Part shown: positions 43,429 to 53,115 of the stretch, piece after piece
Layout: every line of letters starts with the position of its first letter
How positions within the stretch are numbered: the first letter of the stretch is position 1
Source: Sambucus nigra
Lineage: Eukaryota; Streptophyta; Magnoliopsida; Dipsacales; Adoxaceae
Direction of reading: 5' to 3'
Assembly (NCBI GenBank): GCA_949130495.1
Contig: OX422218.1
Span: forward strand, 40,928,651-40,992,650
DNA length: 64,000 bases
Made by a program: the position numbers and the translations under genes
The notes under the pieces: model-generated
What the model was told of the DNA's origin: nothing
Databases searched by the model: none
Seen by the model: only the letters and a program-made list of their open reading frames with translations

Positions 43429-44794
43429 TCACGAACACCTCGCACGGGACCAATGTGACTCGTAGGAACTGACCGCGTAGTCACGGGGTCCCGGTTTGAG
43501 TGTACGGCGTGAATTTGAAAAAATTAGACTTAAGCATAAAAACATGTCATCGAAGGGTGAAAACATAAAATAGCAACAAAACTCTACCGTAAGAGTCACG
43601 AACACCTCGCACGGGACCAATGTGACTCGTAGGAACCGACCGCGTACTCACGGGGCTCCCGGTTTGAGTGTACGACGTGAATTTGCAAAAAATTAGACTT
43701 GTGAACAAAAAATGCCATCGAAGGGTGAAAACGTAAAGCAGCCACAAAACGGTACCGTAACAGTCACGAACACCTCCCACGGGACCAATGTGACTCGTAG
43801 GAACCGACCGCGTAGTCACGGGGTCCCGGTTTGAGTGTACGGTGTGAATTTAAAAAAATTAGACTGAAGCATAAAAACATGTCATCGAAGGGTGAAAATT
43901 TAAAACAACAACAAAACTCTACCGTAAGAGTCACGAACACCTTGCACGGGACCAATGTGACTCGTAGGAACCGACCGCGTAGTCACGGGGCTCTCGGTTT
44001 GAGTGTACGACGTAAATTTATAGAAAATAGACTTAAGCATAAAAACATGCAATCGAAGGATGAAAATGTAAAGCAACCACAAAACGGTACCGTAAGAGTC
44101 ACGAACACCTCCCACGGGAGAAATGTGCCTCGTAGGAACCGACCGCGTAGTCACGGTGCTCCCGGTTTGAGTGTACGACGTGAATTTGCCAAAAATTAGA
44201 CTTAAGCATAAAAACATGGAATCGAAGGGTGAAAACGTAAAGCATCAACAAAACGGTACCGTAACAGTAACGAACACCTCGCACGAGACCAATGTGACTC
44301 GTAGGAACCGACCGCGTAGTCACGTGATCCCGGTTTGAGTGTACGGCGTGAATTTGAAAAAATTAGACTTAGGCATAAAAACATGTCATCGAAGGGTAAA
44401 AACGTAAAATAGCAACAAAACTCTACCGTAAGAGTTACGAACACCTCGCACGGGACCAATGCGACTCGTAGGAACCGACCGCGTAGTCACGGGGCTCCCG
44501 GTTTGAGTGTACGATGTGAATTTGTAAAAAATTAGACTTGTGCACAAAAAATGCCATCGAAGGGTGAAAACGTAAAGCAGCCACAAAACGGTACCGTAAC
44601 AGTCACGAACACCTCGCACGGGACCAATGTGACTCGTAGGAACCGACCGCGTAGTCACGGGGTCCCGGTTTGAGTGTACGGCGTGAATTTAAAAAAATTA
44701 GACTTAAGCATAAAAACATGTCATCGAAGGGTGAAAAGGTAAAACAACAACAAAACTCTACCGTAAGAGTCACGAACACCTTGCACGGGACCAA
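43429..44794 (+). repeat. 5-monomer HOR, 839-bp period
   Basis: Markers at 43,547 and 44,386, and at 43,764 and 44,603, are 839 bp apart (five monomers). The stretch from about 42,756 also partly recurs at 1,177 bp (seven monomers), with the GGTTGAAAATGTAAAGC and CTCCCACGGGAG types. Confidence 0.7.
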
Positions 44795-44955
44795 TGCGAC
44801 TCGTAGGAACCGACCGCATAGTCATGGGGATCCCGGTTTGAGTGTACGACGTGAATTTACAAAAAATAGACTTATGCATAAAAACATGCCATCGAAGGGT
44901 GAAAACGTAAGAACGCCACAAAACGGTCCCATAAGAGTCACGAGCACGTCGCACG

Positions 44956-45044
44956 GGAACAATGCGACTCGTAGGAACCGACGGCGTAGTCACGCGGCTC
45001 CCGGTTTGAGTGTACGACCGCGTAGTCACGAGCACGTCGCACGG
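44956..45044 (+). repeat. Truncated satellite monomer, about 88 bp
   Basis: The interval between successive GGGAACAATG and GGAACCAATG boxes is about 88 bp instead of 168. The text runs from GTTTGAGTGTACGACCGCG straight into TAGTCACGAGCACGTCGC, skipping the A-tract half. The junction lies in GTCACG, present at both original positions, which suggests deletion between short repeats. Confidence 0.8.
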
Positions 45045-45049
45045 AACCA

Positions 45050-48000
45050 ATGCGACTCGTAGGAACCGACCGCGTAGTCACGGGGATCCCGGTTTGAGTG
45101 TACGGCGTGAAAACTCAAAAAATAAGACTTAAGCATAAAAACATGTCAACGAAGGGTGAAAACGAAAAACAGTAACAAAACTCAACCGTAAGAGTCACGA
45201 ACACCTCGCACGGGACCAATGCGACTCGTAGGAACCGACCGCGTAGTCACGGGGATCGCGGTTTGAGTGTACGACGTGAATTTGCAAAAAAATAGACTTA
45301 ACCATAAAAACATGCCATTGAAGGGTGAAAACGTAAAATAGCCCCAAAATGGTACCGTAAGACTCACGAACACCTCGCACGGGACCGATGTGACTCGTTG
45401 GAACCGACCGCCTACCGCGTAGTCACGGGGCTCTCGATTTGAGTGTACGACGTGAATTTGTAAAAAATTAGACTTATGCATAAAAATATGCCATCGAGGG
45501 GTGAAAACGTAAAACTGCAACAAAACGGTCCAGTAAGAGTCACGAACACCTCGCACGGGACCAATGCGACTCGTAGAAACCGACCGCGTAGTGACGACGC
45601 TCCCGGTTTAAGTGTACGACGTGAATTTGCAAAAAATTAGACTTGTGCATAAAAACATGCCATCGAAGGGTGGAAACGTAAAACTTCCACAAACGGTACC
45701 GAAAGAGTCACGAACACCTCGCACGGGACCAATGCAAATCGTAGGAACCGACCGCGTATTCACGGGACTCCCGGTTTGAGTGTACAGCTTGAATTTGCAA
45801 GAAATAGACTTATGCATAAAAACATGTCATCGAAGGGTGAAAATGTAAAACAACACAAAACGGTACCGTAACAGTCATGAGGACCTCGCACGGGACCAAT
45901 GTGACTCGTAAGAACCGACCGCGTAGTCACGGGGCTCCCGGTTTGAGTGTACGACGTGAATTTACAAAAAATTAGACTTAAGCATAAAAACATGCCATCG
46001 AAGGCTGAAAATGTAAAACAGCCACAAAACTCTACCGTAAGAGTCACGAACACCACCCACGGGACCAAGGTGACTCGTAGGAACCGACCGCGTAGTCACG
46101 GGGCTCCCGGTTTGAGTGTACGGCGTGAATTTGCAAAAAACTAGACTTATGCCTAAAAAATTCCATCGAATGGTGACAACGTAAAACAGCCACAAAACGG
46201 TACCGTAAGACTCATGAACACCTCGCACGGGACCAATGTGACTCGTAGGAACAGACCACGTAGTCACGGGGCTCTCGGTTTGAGTGTACGACGTAAATTT
46301 GTAAAAAATAGACTTAAGCATAAAAACATGCAATCGAAGGATGAAAATGTAAAACAACCAAAAAAACGGTACCGTAAGAGTCACGAACACCTCGCACGGG
46401 ACCAATGCGACTAGTAGGAACCGTCCGCGTAGTCACGGGAATCCCGGTTTGAGTGTACGACGTGAATTTGCAAAAAAATAGACTTATGCATAAAAACATG
46501 CCATTGAAGGCTGAAAACGTGAAACAGCCACAAAACGGTCCCGTAAGAGTCACGAGCACATCGCACGGGACCAATGCAACTCGTAGGAACCGACCACGTA
46601 GTCACGAGGCTCCCGATTTGAGTGAAAAACGTGAATTTGAAAAAAATTAGACTTATGCATAAAAATAAGCTATCGAAGGGTGAAAACGTAAAACTGCCAC
46701 AAAACGGTACCGTAAGAGTCACGAACACCTCACACGGGACCAATGCGACTTGTAGGAACCGACCGCGTAGTCACGGGGCTCCCGGTTTGAGTGTACGACG
46801 TGAATTTGCAAAAAATTTGACTTGTGCACAAAAAATGCCATCGAAGGGTGAAAACGTAAAGCAGCCAGAAAACGGTACCGTAACAGTCACAAACACCTCG
46901 CACGGGACCAATGTGACTCGTAGGAACCGATCGCGTAGTCACGGGGTCCCGGTTTGAGTGTACGGCGTGAATTTGAAAAAATTAGACTTAAGCATAAAAA
47001 TATGTCATCTAAGGGTGAAAACGTAAAACATCAACAAAACTCTACCATAAGAGTCACGAACACCTCGCACGGGACCAATGCGACTCGTAGGAACCGACCG
47101 CGTAGTCACGGGGATCCCGGTTTGAGTGTACGATGTGAATTTGCAAAAAAATAGACTTAAGCATAAAAACATGTCATCGAAGGGTGAAAACGTGAAACAG
47201 CCACAAAACGGTACCGTAAGAGTCACGAACACCTCGCACGGGACCAATGTGACTCATAGGAACCGACCGCATAGTAACGGGGCTCCCGATTTGCGTGTAC
47301 GACGTGAATTTGCAAAAAATTAGTCTTATGCATAAAAACATGCCATCGAAGGGTGAAAACGTTAAACAGCCACAAAACGGTACCATAAGAGTCACGAACA
47401 CCTCGCACGGGACCAATGCGACTCATAGGAACCGACCGCGTAGTCAGGGGGCTCCCGGTTTGAGTGTACGACGTGAATTTGCAAAAAATTAGACTTAAGC
47501 ATAAAAACATGCCATCGAAGGGTGAAAACATAAAACTGCCACAAAACGGTCCCGTAAGACTCACGAACACCTCGCACAGGACCAATGTGACTCGTAGGAA
47601 TTGGGCAGCGTAGTCACGGGGCTCCCGGTTGAAGTATACGACGTGAATTAGCAAAAAATTAGACTTAAGCATAAAAACATGTCATCGAAGGGTGAAAACG
47701 TAAAACATCCACAAAACACTACCATAAGAGTCACGAACACCTCGCACGGGACCAATGCGACTCGTAGGAACCGACCGCGTAGTAACGGGGCTCCCGGTTT
47801 GAGTGTACGACATGAATTTGCAAAAAATTAGACTTATGCTTAAAAATATGCCATCGAAGTGTGAAAACGTTAAACAACTACAAAACGGTCCCGTAAGAGT
47901 CACGAACACCTAGCACGGGACCAATGCGACTCGTAGGATCCGTACCGCGTAGTCACGGGGCTCCCGGTTTTGGTGTATGACGTTAATTTGAAAAAAATTG

Positions 48001-48787
48001 GACTTAAGCATAAAAACATTCCATCGAATGGTGAAAACGTAAAACTGCCAGAAAATGGTACCGTAAGAGTCACGAACACCTTGCACGGGACCAATGGGAC
48101 TCGTAGGAACCGACCGCATATTCACGGGGCTCCCGGTTTGAGTTTACGTCGTGAATTTGCAAAAAATGGACTTAAGCATAAAAACATGGAGTCGAAGGCT
48201 AAAAACGTAAAACAACCACAAAACGGTCCCGTAAGAGTTACGAACACCTCGCACGGGACCAATGCGACTCGTAGGAACTGACTGCATAGTCACGGGGATC
48301 CCGGTTTGAGTGTACGCCGTGAATTTGCAAAAAATTAGACTTCTGCATAAATACATGCCATCGAAGGGAGAAAACGTAAAACAACCACAAAACGGTACCG
48401 TAAGAGTCATGAACACCTCGCACGGGACCAATGTGACTCGTAGGAACCGACCGCGCAGTCATGGGGCTCCCAGTTTGAGTGTACGATGTAAATTTGCAAA
48501 AAATTAGACTTATGCCTAAAAACCTTCCATCGAATGGTGAAAACGTAAAACAACCACAAAACGGTCCCGTAAGAGTCAAGAACATCTCGTACGGGACCAA
48601 TGTGACTCGTAGGAAACAACCGCGTAGTCACGGGGCTCCCGATTTGAGTGTACGACGTAAGTTTACAAAAAATTAGACTTATGCATAAATACATGCCATC
48701 GAAGGGTGAAAACGTTAAACAGCCACAAAACGGTCCCGTATGAGTCACAAACACCTCGCACGGAACCAATGCGACTCGTAGGAACTA
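45050..48787 (+). repeat. Right-hand end of the array: monomers without clear higher-order order
   Basis: About 22 monomers. I could not find a repeating block here, and individual monomers carry more private changes (GAATTGGGCAGCGTAG near 47,600, TTGGTGTATGACGTTAATT near 47,975, CTAAAAACCTTCC near 48,517). The last recognisable satellite text is GCGACTCGTAGGAACT ending at about 48,787. Confidence 0.7.
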
Positions 48788-49194
48788 ACAATTATCCTCA
48801 CAGAGTTTCAAGTAATTAAAATACCGACCTCCTTCAACCTATAATTAGGTAGGTCATGGCTTAATGCGATCGGGGGGGTTGCTTCTTCGTTACATCAAAA
48901 GTAAAAATTCTTCTATGGAGAAAACTTAATCGCTTTGTCATGTGATACCTACTCTAAGGAGAAGGAACCAATACTTTAGTCCTGTAAAATCAACGCAAAG
49001 GTAAGGACATTTACATTAGTGGTTTCCAGTTAGAACCGCACGTACAAGTCATCTCTAACGGTACTAAGGAACATATTACATCGCTCTAATCCATGTACGA
49101 GTGCTACAATGTTACACACATGATGGAAAAGATGAAGTACTGACTAGGAATAGACCTCAAAAAACCAATAAGCGATCAGTGATCCCATTAAGGT
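48788..49194. other. Unassigned unique-looking flank
   Basis: About 400 bp directly beside the satellite edge, of more balanced base composition than the DNA to its right. I recognise no gene, transposon terminus or satellite remnant. It contains the tract GCGATCGGGGGGGTTGC near 48,870. It could be the end of an older mobile element or genuine unique DNA. Confidence 0.5.
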
Positions 49195-49216
49195 CCCCCC
49201 CCCCCCCCCCCCCCCC
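49195..49216. repeat. Poly-C tract (C22)
   Basis: Twenty-two consecutive C at the junction between the unassigned flank and the TA-rich block. The exact length may be affected by sequencing error in a homopolymer. Confidence 0.9.
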
Positions 49217-49229
49217 ATAGCATTCCAAC

Positions 49230-49346
49230 ACTAAGGGGCTATATATATATAATTGTTATGTATATATATATACATAACTATTATGTATTATGTATATAAT
49301 AGTTATATATATATATATATATATATACACAGTACATATATATAAC

Positions 49347-49379
<33 letters not shown>

Positions 49380-49499
49380 CTGTTTATATATATACAGTAC
49401 ATATATATACACAGTTTATATATAACTGTTATGTGTATATATATGTGTATATATATATATACATAACTGTTTTATATATAAATAGTATGTATGTATATG

Positions 49500-49556
<57 letters not shown>

Positions 49557-49748
49557 AATAATATATATACAGAGTTTAATATATAAAAAGTTATGTATAT
49601 ATATATACACACATATATATATACATAACTGTGTTATATATATATAATATATATATATAAAACAATTATGATGACTGTTATGATATAATATATATATAAA
49701 ACAGTTATGTATATAAAACAGTCATGTATATATATATATATACATAAC

Positions 49749-49810
<62 letters not shown>

Positions 49811-49888
49811 TGTATGTGTGTATATATGTATATACATATATACTATTTATATATATATATATATATACATATATACACACATACATAC

Positions 49889-49973
<85 letters not shown>

Positions 49974-50110
49974 GTGTATATAATTGTTTTATATATGTGT
50001 TTATATATACATATATAAAACAGTTATATACACTGTTTTATGTATATATATACACATACATAAACCAGTTATATACACTGTTTTATATATATATATATAA
50101 AAAAATAGTA
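49230..50110. repeat. TA-rich simple-sequence block, about 0.9 kb
   Basis: Long runs of TA interspersed with short recurring words such as ACATAACTGTTTTATATA, AAAACAGTTATGTATA and GTGTGTATATATA, in both orientations. The words ACAGTTAT and ATAACTGT recur throughout, so this is a degenerate higher-order microsatellite with strong self-complementarity. Not coding. Confidence 0.92.
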
Positions 50111-51496
50111 TATATAATACGACATGTACGATACTGGTAGTTTCGTCGACACATAAGCAAGTCGGGACCCTATCGTTGACTACAATGCTTGTTATTTTTG
50201 TTTCTCCATTGCAGTCCAGTATGTAATGTTAACATGTGTCTTGGAATTTCAATGGTTTTGTAGCTTTTTTGCCCAGTATATATATACATTATGGTTTCTC
50301 AAATGATTCTCTCTAGTCCCATTCCACGTGGAAAAAAATGAAGCTATGGGGTGCTATTTGATGTACCATGGTGATGTCCGCATGGAAGTGAACACGTGAC
50401 AATTAGTTAGTTCACATCGAACACGGTCCAATAAGAATTTTGTTTCATTGAACCTTTTGTTAGACGAATTTGGGATTTTTTTTTTATATTGTTGGATTTG
50501 TCGTTACCCCTTAAAAAGGGTGCATAGTCCAATAAACAAAGGAGACTATGCCCAATTTATTTTAAAAATTGACACTTTATTTTTTTAGACACAGTGAATT
50601 TGATTATTATAGTTATATATATATAAATGTTTTTTTAGACACTTTGTTTTTATAGTTATATATAAATGTTTATATATATATATATAACTATAATAGTCAT
50701 AAATTATTATTATCTTTTGAAGTGGGATAGATTATAATTTATTTTGTATTTTGTGTTGAATGAAAATGGATTTGCGTCACATGGAAACGTCAATGGATAC
50801 GGAGGATCGAGGTACGTAGCTACTCAGATACTTATTTAAGTTTATGTAGCTACTCGGATACTATTTTTAGATATTAAATTGGCGAAAGGGATTTAATGGT
50901 GGTTTAGCTGCGTTTTTTGCTGTTGGGTTTATTTTAATGTTAAAAACATGTTGGATTTCATGAATAAACAAAGGAAACTCTGCCGAAATTTTCTGAAATT
51001 AAATAGTGTTTTAAATTGATCAAGTCAAACATGCATGCATTTGAAGTTATACACACCCATGTAGTAATTTATTTTTGTATCTTGTGCGGGTTATGATGGA
51101 TTTTGCTTGGAGTTATTATGTTCGTGGTGGCTTGGAGCTGCGGTTTCTTATAGTGTAGGGGAGCGATATTGTCGTCGTTTTAGTTTACGTGGATTTTTTT
51201 AACATATTTTAATGTGTTAATGTATTAGGCTAGATCATGTTTACATCTTTTGTTACGTTCTTATTTGGGAGACATTTATTTTGTACCTTTATACTTGGAT
51301 TGTGATGAAATATTATTTTGTAATTCATATTTATCAGATTTGGTTGAAAATTGCGGAATTTTGTATTACTTATGATTGTATGAAAATGCGTAATGTTATT
51401 TTGAATTAGAAGGTTGCACGTTTGATGAAAAAAGTGCAGGTTTAAAAGTGCTTAGAATTGCGAAAAAAATAATAGGTAATAAATAAAAATATTGTA
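50111..51496. other. AT-rich intergenic DNA with small local duplications
   Basis: No gene recognised. Short repeats seen: TTTTTTAGACAC followed by ATAGTTATATAT twice near 50,583 and 50,624; GTAGCTACTCRGATAC twice near 50,816 and 50,847; and AATAAACAAAGGARACT twice near 50,531 and 50,962. A TTGCAG acceptor-like word near 50,210 is not supported by any exon. Confidence 0.55.
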
Positions 51497-52075
51497 CTTT
51501 TGGCAACACAATTTTTTTTCTCTAAAAGTTATCATCTACATCTATCACTTTGGATATGGCAACACATGTTTGGTTGCCAAAGGTATGGCTTTTGGAAACA
51601 CAAGAGATGTGTTGCCAAAGGTACGACTTTTGGCAACACAAGAGCTGTGTTGCCAAAAGGCTATACCTTCGGCAACACAACTCTTGTGTTGCCAAAAGTC
51701 GTACTTTTGGCAACACAGCTCTTGTGTTGCCAAAGATATTGCTTTTGGAAACACAGGACCTGTGTTGCCAAAGGTATAGCGTTTTGGCAACACAACTCCT
51801 GTGTTGCCAAAAGCTATAGCTTTTGGCAACACAACTTTTTTTGTTGCTGTTGAGTGACTTTTGGCAACACAAATAATATTTTTTATTATAAATTTGACAA
51901 ATTAAAAAATACTTTTGGCAACACAATTGCGTGTTGCCAAAAGTATACTTTCAGCAACACAAGCCTGCTGTGTTGCCAAAGGGTTTCCTAGACAGGCAAT
52001 GGGCAACAAGCTGGCAACAGAGTGAAATATGTTGCCGATACCTTTTAGCAACAAAATTCTAACTTTAGCAACAAA
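51497..52075. repeat. Cluster of GGCAACAC / GTGTTGCC inverted units (CACTA-like subterminal repeat region)
   Basis: Roughly ten TTTTGGCAACACA units on each strand alternate, making successive hairpins. The hairpin at 51,627-51,659 has a perfect 14-bp stem and 5-nt loop. It sits inside a wider palindrome with perfect 24-bp arms at 51,621-51,644 and 51,681-51,704. Units decay rightwards (TTTAGCAACAAAATT). Dense short motifs in both orientations are known from the subterminal regions of plant En/Spm (CACTA) transposons, where the transposase binds. I do not see a CACTA terminus or transposase here, so the family assignment is inference; a deleted non-autonomous element or solo end is possible. 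Confidence 0.6.
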
Positions 52076-53115
52076 ATTTGTATGTTGCTGATGGTGCAAA
52101 TTATTGTAAATTCTCCTACATAGTTCATCTTCCCACATGCTCCAAGGGACGTGAAGAATCTTTATAAGAAATGATTGTGTCCTTTTCCGAATTATTATAA
52201 TAATGGGGTGTGTTTGCCTACTATGATGGAAAATCATTTAAATTAGTTCATATTTGTTTAAATTTAAAAATAATGGTAGAAATATATGATTGATATGGTC
52301 TTACTTTCATAATTTGCAATTAATATTAATTTTGAAGGTCTTGATTAAGAAATGTTTTCCAAAAAAAATTGTAAGACTATGTGAAACATTTTAAAAAATA
52401 TAACTATTGTTCCATTGGAATTTAGTTCAAATAGTGTAGAAAATTAGTAAAAATGAACTGAAATAAGTATTCTACGTTGAAAACAATCTGACACCAATCA
52501 AAGAGACACTTAGGGTAATTGGAAAGTGAACTCAAGATTTTGCGATTTTATTACGCGTTATAATTACAAAGCGGTCTTTTGACAAAGTATTTACAATGTC
52601 ATTTTATAAAAATTGGAAATGCTATCTTGAGAAGAGTCGCAGTGGTTTAAATAACAATATTAATATGTTATTTTATTTAAATTGAATAGCTAATGTTACG
52701 GTCTAAATGTGGTATACTAATTTGGTCTTAGCGAGGGCATTCGTGTATAAATGACGGTAGATAATGAGATGTGTATCAAAGGAATCCCTATTGAAGGCCA
52801 GAATGTAAGTTCGCACCAAGCTCTAGTATAAACTGCATTCACTAATTTTTCCAATTGCCCCAACTCCGATGTTCCACCACAATACCTCAATGCGGGTCCC
52901 TGCCTTCTGTGACCATATTGTGTTGACCACATTAAGCAGAAAAACATAGAATATAACACTTCTATCTAGATGAAACTAAAATCTATATGTTTCAAGATGT
53001 AAAGTACACCACTCAAGTAAGAATGCTACGGGTTGAGTAAAATTAGTAAAATATGCTTTAGGCAAGGTCGTTTTCAGTAGGGTGTTAAAGTAAAAATAAT
53101 TACTTGTCAAGAAAC
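52076..53115. other. Intergenic DNA, nothing recognised
   Basis: AT-rich, no RNA gene or recognisable protein. An 80-codon minus-strand frame at 52,717-52,959 has no family I recognise and is flanked by stops. I do not call it a gene. Confidence 0.5.

Larger units (their letters stand above)
1..48787 (+). repeat. Tandem satellite array, about 168-bp monomer, roughly 290 copies
   Basis: Head-to-tail satellite with no inversion and no inserted foreign DNA seen. Spacing between successive ACGGGACC motifs at the left end is 167, 169, 169, 169, 168, 168, 167 and 168 bp. Conserved blocks in order are CGGTTTGAGTGTACGACGTG, an A-run of 5-8, TTAGACTTAAG, GCATAAAAACATGCCATCGA, AGGGTGAAAACGTAAAAC, a variable ACGGTACCG / ACGGTCCCG / ACTCTACCG block, GAGTCACGAACACC, TCGCACGGGACCAATG and GACTCGTAGGAACCGACCGC. 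Length differences come from GGGGCTCCC versus GGGGTCCC, GCATAAAAACATGCC versus GCACAAAAAATGCC, and the A-run. The array is cut by the left edge and ends at about 48,787. The nucleosome-sized period, homogeneity and HOR organisation resemble plant centromeric or knob satellites, but location is inferred only. Translated frames are not genes: frames shift between monomers and stop codons recur. Confidence 0.97.

Noticed and set aside
1..48787. CENP-B box-like motif in the monomer
   Set aside because: I looked for TTCG, four bases, A, two bases, CGGG on both strands of the consensus. The TTCG words (in CCTTCGATGG and GTTCGTGACT on the reverse strand) lack the downstream A and CGGG.
1..48787. CRISPR-like array
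   Set aside because: Periodic repeats are present, but the whole 168-bp unit is conserved with no unique spacers, and the setting is a plant nuclear satellite.
48788..49194. Organellar or ribosomal DNA insertion beside the satellite
   Set aside because: Composition and words such as GCGATCGGGGGGG suggested it at first, but I could not match it to any plastid, mitochondrial or rDNA segment I know, so it is left unassigned.
49352..50018. Open frames made of Tyr-Ile repeats (also 57.0-57.7 kb and 58.5 kb)
   Set aside because: Translations of TA, GA and TG microsatellites.
51492..51926. Overlapping frames rich in Cys, Gln and Lys over the hairpin cluster
   Set aside because: They arise from the repeated GGCAACAC/GTGTTGCC units read in several frames on both strands.
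52717..52959. 80-codon minus-strand frame
   Set aside because: No recognisable domain, no promoter or splice context, and length within chance expectation.
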